Assembly (NCBI GenBank): GCA_964541895.1
Contig: CAZISM010000208.1
Location: forward strand, 1-7,099
DNA length: 7,099 nt
DNA from: CAZISM01 sp964541895
GTDB taxonomy: Bacteria > Zhuqueibacterota > Zhuqueibacteria > Residuimicrobiales > Residuimicrobiaceae
Direction: 5' to 3'
Positions 4,640 to 7,099 of the stretch are shown one piece after another. Both the position numbers and the translations under genes were made by a program. Position 1 is the first letter of the stretch. Each line of letters opens with the position of its first letter. The notes beneath the pieces are model-generated. The model was given only the letters and a program-made list of their open reading frames with translations. It did no database searches and had not been told where the DNA came from.

Positions 4640-7099
4640 TTATTTGAGCATGATCATTTTCAACGCCTGACGGGAAGTGGGCGTCGCCAAGACCGCAATA
4701 TATACGCCGGAAGAGACCAGGTTGCCTTGATCATCATGGCCGTCCCAGCGCATGCTGTGACGCCCGGTATCAAAGGTCTGATTCGCCAGTTGCCGCACCT
4801 GTCGACCCAGACCGTCAAAGATGGTGATAGTCATGAGCGACCGTTGCGGTATAGCGAACGAGAGCGTGGTTTCCGGATTGAACGGATTGGGATAATTCAC
4901 CGGCATCTCAAAGTCCACAGGCGTTGTGGTGCGCTCGCTGACCGCCGTCAAGCCTCCCAGGGTAGTGGGCCATAACGTGAAATCGATATTCCCGACCGTT
5001 GCATTCTCGCCAACGGCGATGGGGCTGGCCGCGCCCGGCAGCGTTTGGAAATAGGGCAGCGGCATATAGATCGGAAAGATGGATTTATCGTTTTCGTCCG
5101 CCACACCAAAGGCACTGATCTTGAACACCAGCTCCTCGATATTGAGCTTGTCGGTCAGCGGCACGTTTTTGTACCACTGATCCTGATAGAGCGCCACATC
5201 CAGGTTGAGATCGCCAAACAGATCGCCGCTGAGCAGGCTCATTGGATCCAGATCGCCTTCACCCAGCAGTCCGGACGCCATGGCCAGGATCTGTTCCAGG
5301 GCCGGCAGATTGGCCGTGAGCGCAAAGGTGCGGACATAATAGGTGCCGTTGCGCAAGCCCGGGATGGTATATTGGCCGGTAGCCACCGGATTCCATTCCG
5401 ACAGATTTGCATCCGCCAGAGCCAGACTGACGGGGTGACCGGTCGCATCATAGGCAATCGCCATCGCCTTGGCCAAAGGCTTTTTGGTATCGCCGGCCAT
5501 GATGGTGCCGGAAATGGCGGCTTTGGCCTGGTGCAACTCTACGGTCACATCAGCCGTAGCGCCATAGTTCACCGTGACCGTCTTGCAGGCCGGATCGGCA
5601 AAGGTGGCGCCGCCGCCATAATAGGTGGCGGCATAAACCGGCGACATGGGCAGCGCCAGCACCTTGTAGGTGCCCGGCAACAGACGGCCGATTCTGTAGC
5701 CGCCATTAAACTGCACGAAAGCGTAATTGGCCAGCGTGCCATCCACAGTATTATACGCCAACACCGGGAAGCCGCTGATCGTATCATCACCGGCATGGAA
5801 TTGATCGTTGCCGGCCGCCAGATCGATAAATCCCTGAATGGTGGCACCGCGGTCCAGCGTGAAATGGACACCGGCTACGTCGGCAGCGGCGACCGTGACG
5901 GATGCCGCAGAGGCGAAATCGCGCTTGCCGTCATAATATTCCGACAGATACACATCCTTGTCGGAGAGGCCGGTCAACGCCAGCAGTTTAAAATGGCCGC
6001 GCGGCATGGGGCCGATGCGGTAGCTGCCGTCGCTCTCAACCTGACCCAGCGCCGGATAGGGATTTTTGCTGCTGTCGTTGATGGCCACGATCATGGCCGA
6101 AGCCACAGCCTGGCCGTTGACGGCATCGGTTACGGATCCTCTGATGAATTTGGCTGCCTGCAGCTTGAAATTAATATTATTAGTGGCATTGGGGGCGGTT
6201 ACCATGACCGGCGTGGCGCCGCTGTAATCGAGAAGGTTGGCCACGTTGGGATAAAGCACATCTACCACCTTGTTGTTGTGCTTGCCCTCTTTGACCTCTA
6301 TGAACGGCGATTCAAAAATGATGCCCAGAGTGACCAGGCTCAGCGTCCGCACCAGGTAGGCGCCACCGGGCAATCCTTCCATTTTATAATTACCGCTCTG
6401 ATCGGTCATACACAGGGCGATATGCAGACTGCTGGCAAGCGGCTCGTCGGTTCCCTGCAGGACCTCGGCGTTCACGGCGAGAACCATCAGCGAATCCAGA
6501 GCCTGCCCCGCTTCCGTGGTGGCTTTGCCGGCAATGGAACCGCCGCGCTCCAGTTCGAAATCGATATCCCCGGTTTCCTGCAGAGCCTGCACGGTCACGG
6601 TTTTGGACTTTTTCACCGAATAGGCGTTCTCATAGAATTCGCCGACAAAATTGCCGCCCCCTTCGATCAGATTGCCCAGATAATCGTCGGCAAAAATGAT
6701 ATACTGTCCTGCCGGAAGATTCTCGATGGTATAACCGCCCAGCAGGCCGATGCCCAGCCCGGCCAGGGTGGTATCTTGCGCATCAAACGCAAAGGCGATG
6801 CCCGCGAGGGCGCCAAAGAACTGGCCTTTGCCTTTGATCGTTCCGGAAATGCTGCCGCCCTGTTCCGCGACGGCTGCGGCCCGCATGGTGATGTTGATAT
6901 TGCGCAAAACATCGCTGTAATTGTTAACGGTCAACACGGCCGCGCCGGCCACCTCGGCCTGGCTCGGATGCCAGGTGCGGCTGAATTCCTCAACAACAGC
7001 CAGCAATTTGAATTTGCCTGTGTAGGGAACCAGCAGCTGATAATAGCCGTCGTTCACCGCCACATCCTGCTCCATCACCGGTATGCCGGTGGTTGCGTC
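4640..7099 (-). CDS. Secreted multi-repeat protein with CnaB-like domains and T9SS-type sorting domain, 5' end outside window
   Basis: The frame is open through the right edge (819 codons seen). The GTG at 7078 is not the start, because the residues before it (DATTGIPV) already continue a repeat. The protein is a string of carboxypeptidase-regulatory-like beta-sandwiches, each opening with a G-x-I-x-G strand and holding a 'GxYxIxxLPxGxYxV' hairpin. Approximate repeats: 6856-6545 (GGSISGTIKG, YTIENLPAGQYIIFA), 6544-6155 (GGSIAGKATTEAG, YKMEGLPGGAYLVRT), 6154-5855 (FIRGSVTDAVNGQAV, YRIGPMPRGHFKLLA), 5854-5528 (RGATIQGFIDL, YRIGRLLPGTYKVLA), and a longer fifth at 5527-4973 (AAISGTIMAGD, YTIPGLRNGTYYVRT). 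A partial repeat lies at the edge. The last 85 residues (4897-4643) are a FlgD-like sorting domain with NYPNPFNPETTLSF, MRWDGHDDQG and GVYIAVL. Such tails direct export by the type IX system; the repeats suggest a structural or adhesive surface role. No enzyme motif is visible. A double hairpin follows the gene. Confidence 0.85.
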   Translation of the reverse strand, partial: DATTGIPVMEQDVAVNDGYYQLLVPYTGKFKLLAVVEEFSRTWHPSQAEVAGAAVLTVNNYSDVLRNINITMRAAAVAEQGGSISGTIKGKGQFFGALAGIAFAFDAQDTTLAGLGIGLLGGYTIENLPAGQYIIFADDYLGNLIEGGGNFVGEFYENAYSVKKSKTVTVQALQETGDIDFELERGGSIAGKATTEAGQALDSLMVLAVNAEVLQGTDEPLASSLHIALCMTDQSGNYKMEGLPGGAYLVRTLSLVTLGIIFESPFIEVKEGKHNNKVVDVLYPNVANLLDYSGATPVMVTAPNATNNINFKLQAAKFIRGSVTDAVNGQAVASAMIVAINDSSKNPYPALGQVESDGSYRIGPMPRGHFKLLALTGLSDKDVYLSEYYDGKRDFASAASVTVAAADVAGVHFTLDRGATIQGFIDLAAGNDQFHAGDDTISGFPVLAYNTVDGTLANYAFVQFNGGYRIGRLLPGTYKVLALPMSPVYAATYYGGGATFADPACKTVTVNYGATADVTVELHQAKAAISGTIMAGDTKKPLAKAMAIAYDATGHPVSLALADANLSEWNPVATGQYTIPGLRNGTYYVRTFALTANLPALEQILAMASGLLGEGDLDPMSLLSGDLFGDLNLDVALYQDQWYKNVPLTDKLNIEELVFKISAFGVADENDKSIFPIYMPLPYFQTLPGAASPIAVGENATVGNIDFTLWPTTLGGLTAVSERTTTPVDFEMPVNYPNPFNPETTLSFAIPQRSLMTITIFDGLGRQVRQLANQTFDTGRHSMRWDGHDDQGNLVSSGVYIAVLATPTSRQALKMIMLK

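Noticed and set aside
7076..7078. GTG at 7078 as start of the repeat protein
   Set aside because: The frame is open to the window edge, and the preceding residues DATTGIPV already match a repeat, so the gene begins outside.
1..7099. CRISPR array, tRNA, rRNA, transposase or phage genes
   Set aside because: No evenly spaced direct repeats, no tRNA or rRNA-like sequence, and no mobile-element protein motifs were seen on either strand.

Overview
All supported genes in this window are on the minus strand, so transcription runs from the right edge (7099) to the left edge (1). The proteins point to a Gram-negative bacterium of the FCB superphylum, most likely a Calditrichota/KSB1-like or related candidate phylum, probably from a metagenome. 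The basis is two C-terminal sorting domains with the YPNPF...WDG...GVY pattern, a PorU-like sortase N-terminus, a PorV/PorQ-type barrel, a Gram-negative barrel with a helical tail, and moderately high GC. The phylum is an inference from protein style, not from a marker gene.

Layout in transcription order. (1) 7099-4640: a large secreted protein, cut by the window edge at its N-terminus. It is built from about five tandem carboxypeptidase-regulatory-like (CnaB-type) beta-sandwich repeats and ends in a type IX secretion (T9SS)-style sorting domain. Two hairpins follow it, and the one at 4511-4549 looks like an intrinsic terminator. (2) 4639-4238: a 402-base gap holding those hairpins and a possible weak promoter, with no convincing gene. 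(3) 4237-1961: a PorU-like (gingipain family C25) sortase locus that appears broken. It has an intact signal peptide and N-terminal domain, only a scrap of the C25 domain, an in-frame TGA, and an intact C-terminal region with sorting domain. (4) 1956-1300: a PorV/PorQ-like outer-membrane barrel protein starting 4 bases after the PorU-like stop. It is also shortened, and a plausible C-terminal beta-strand lies in another frame just downstream. (5) 1299-1047: an intergenic region with nested hairpins, a terminator, a strong sigma70-type promoter and a Shine-Dalgarno site. (6) 1046-1: an outer-membrane beta-barrel protein with a helical, charged C-terminal extension, cut by the left edge.

Working together: in T9SS organisms PorU removes or replaces the C-terminal sorting domain of cargo at the outer membrane, and PorV shuttles cargo to it. 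The large repeat protein has the tail expected of such cargo. The main point of interest is that both members of the attachment pair look internally deleted and frameshifted while the two flanking genes read cleanly. Either this copy of the module is decaying, or the assembly has lost sequence at several places. Sequence alone cannot separate these.
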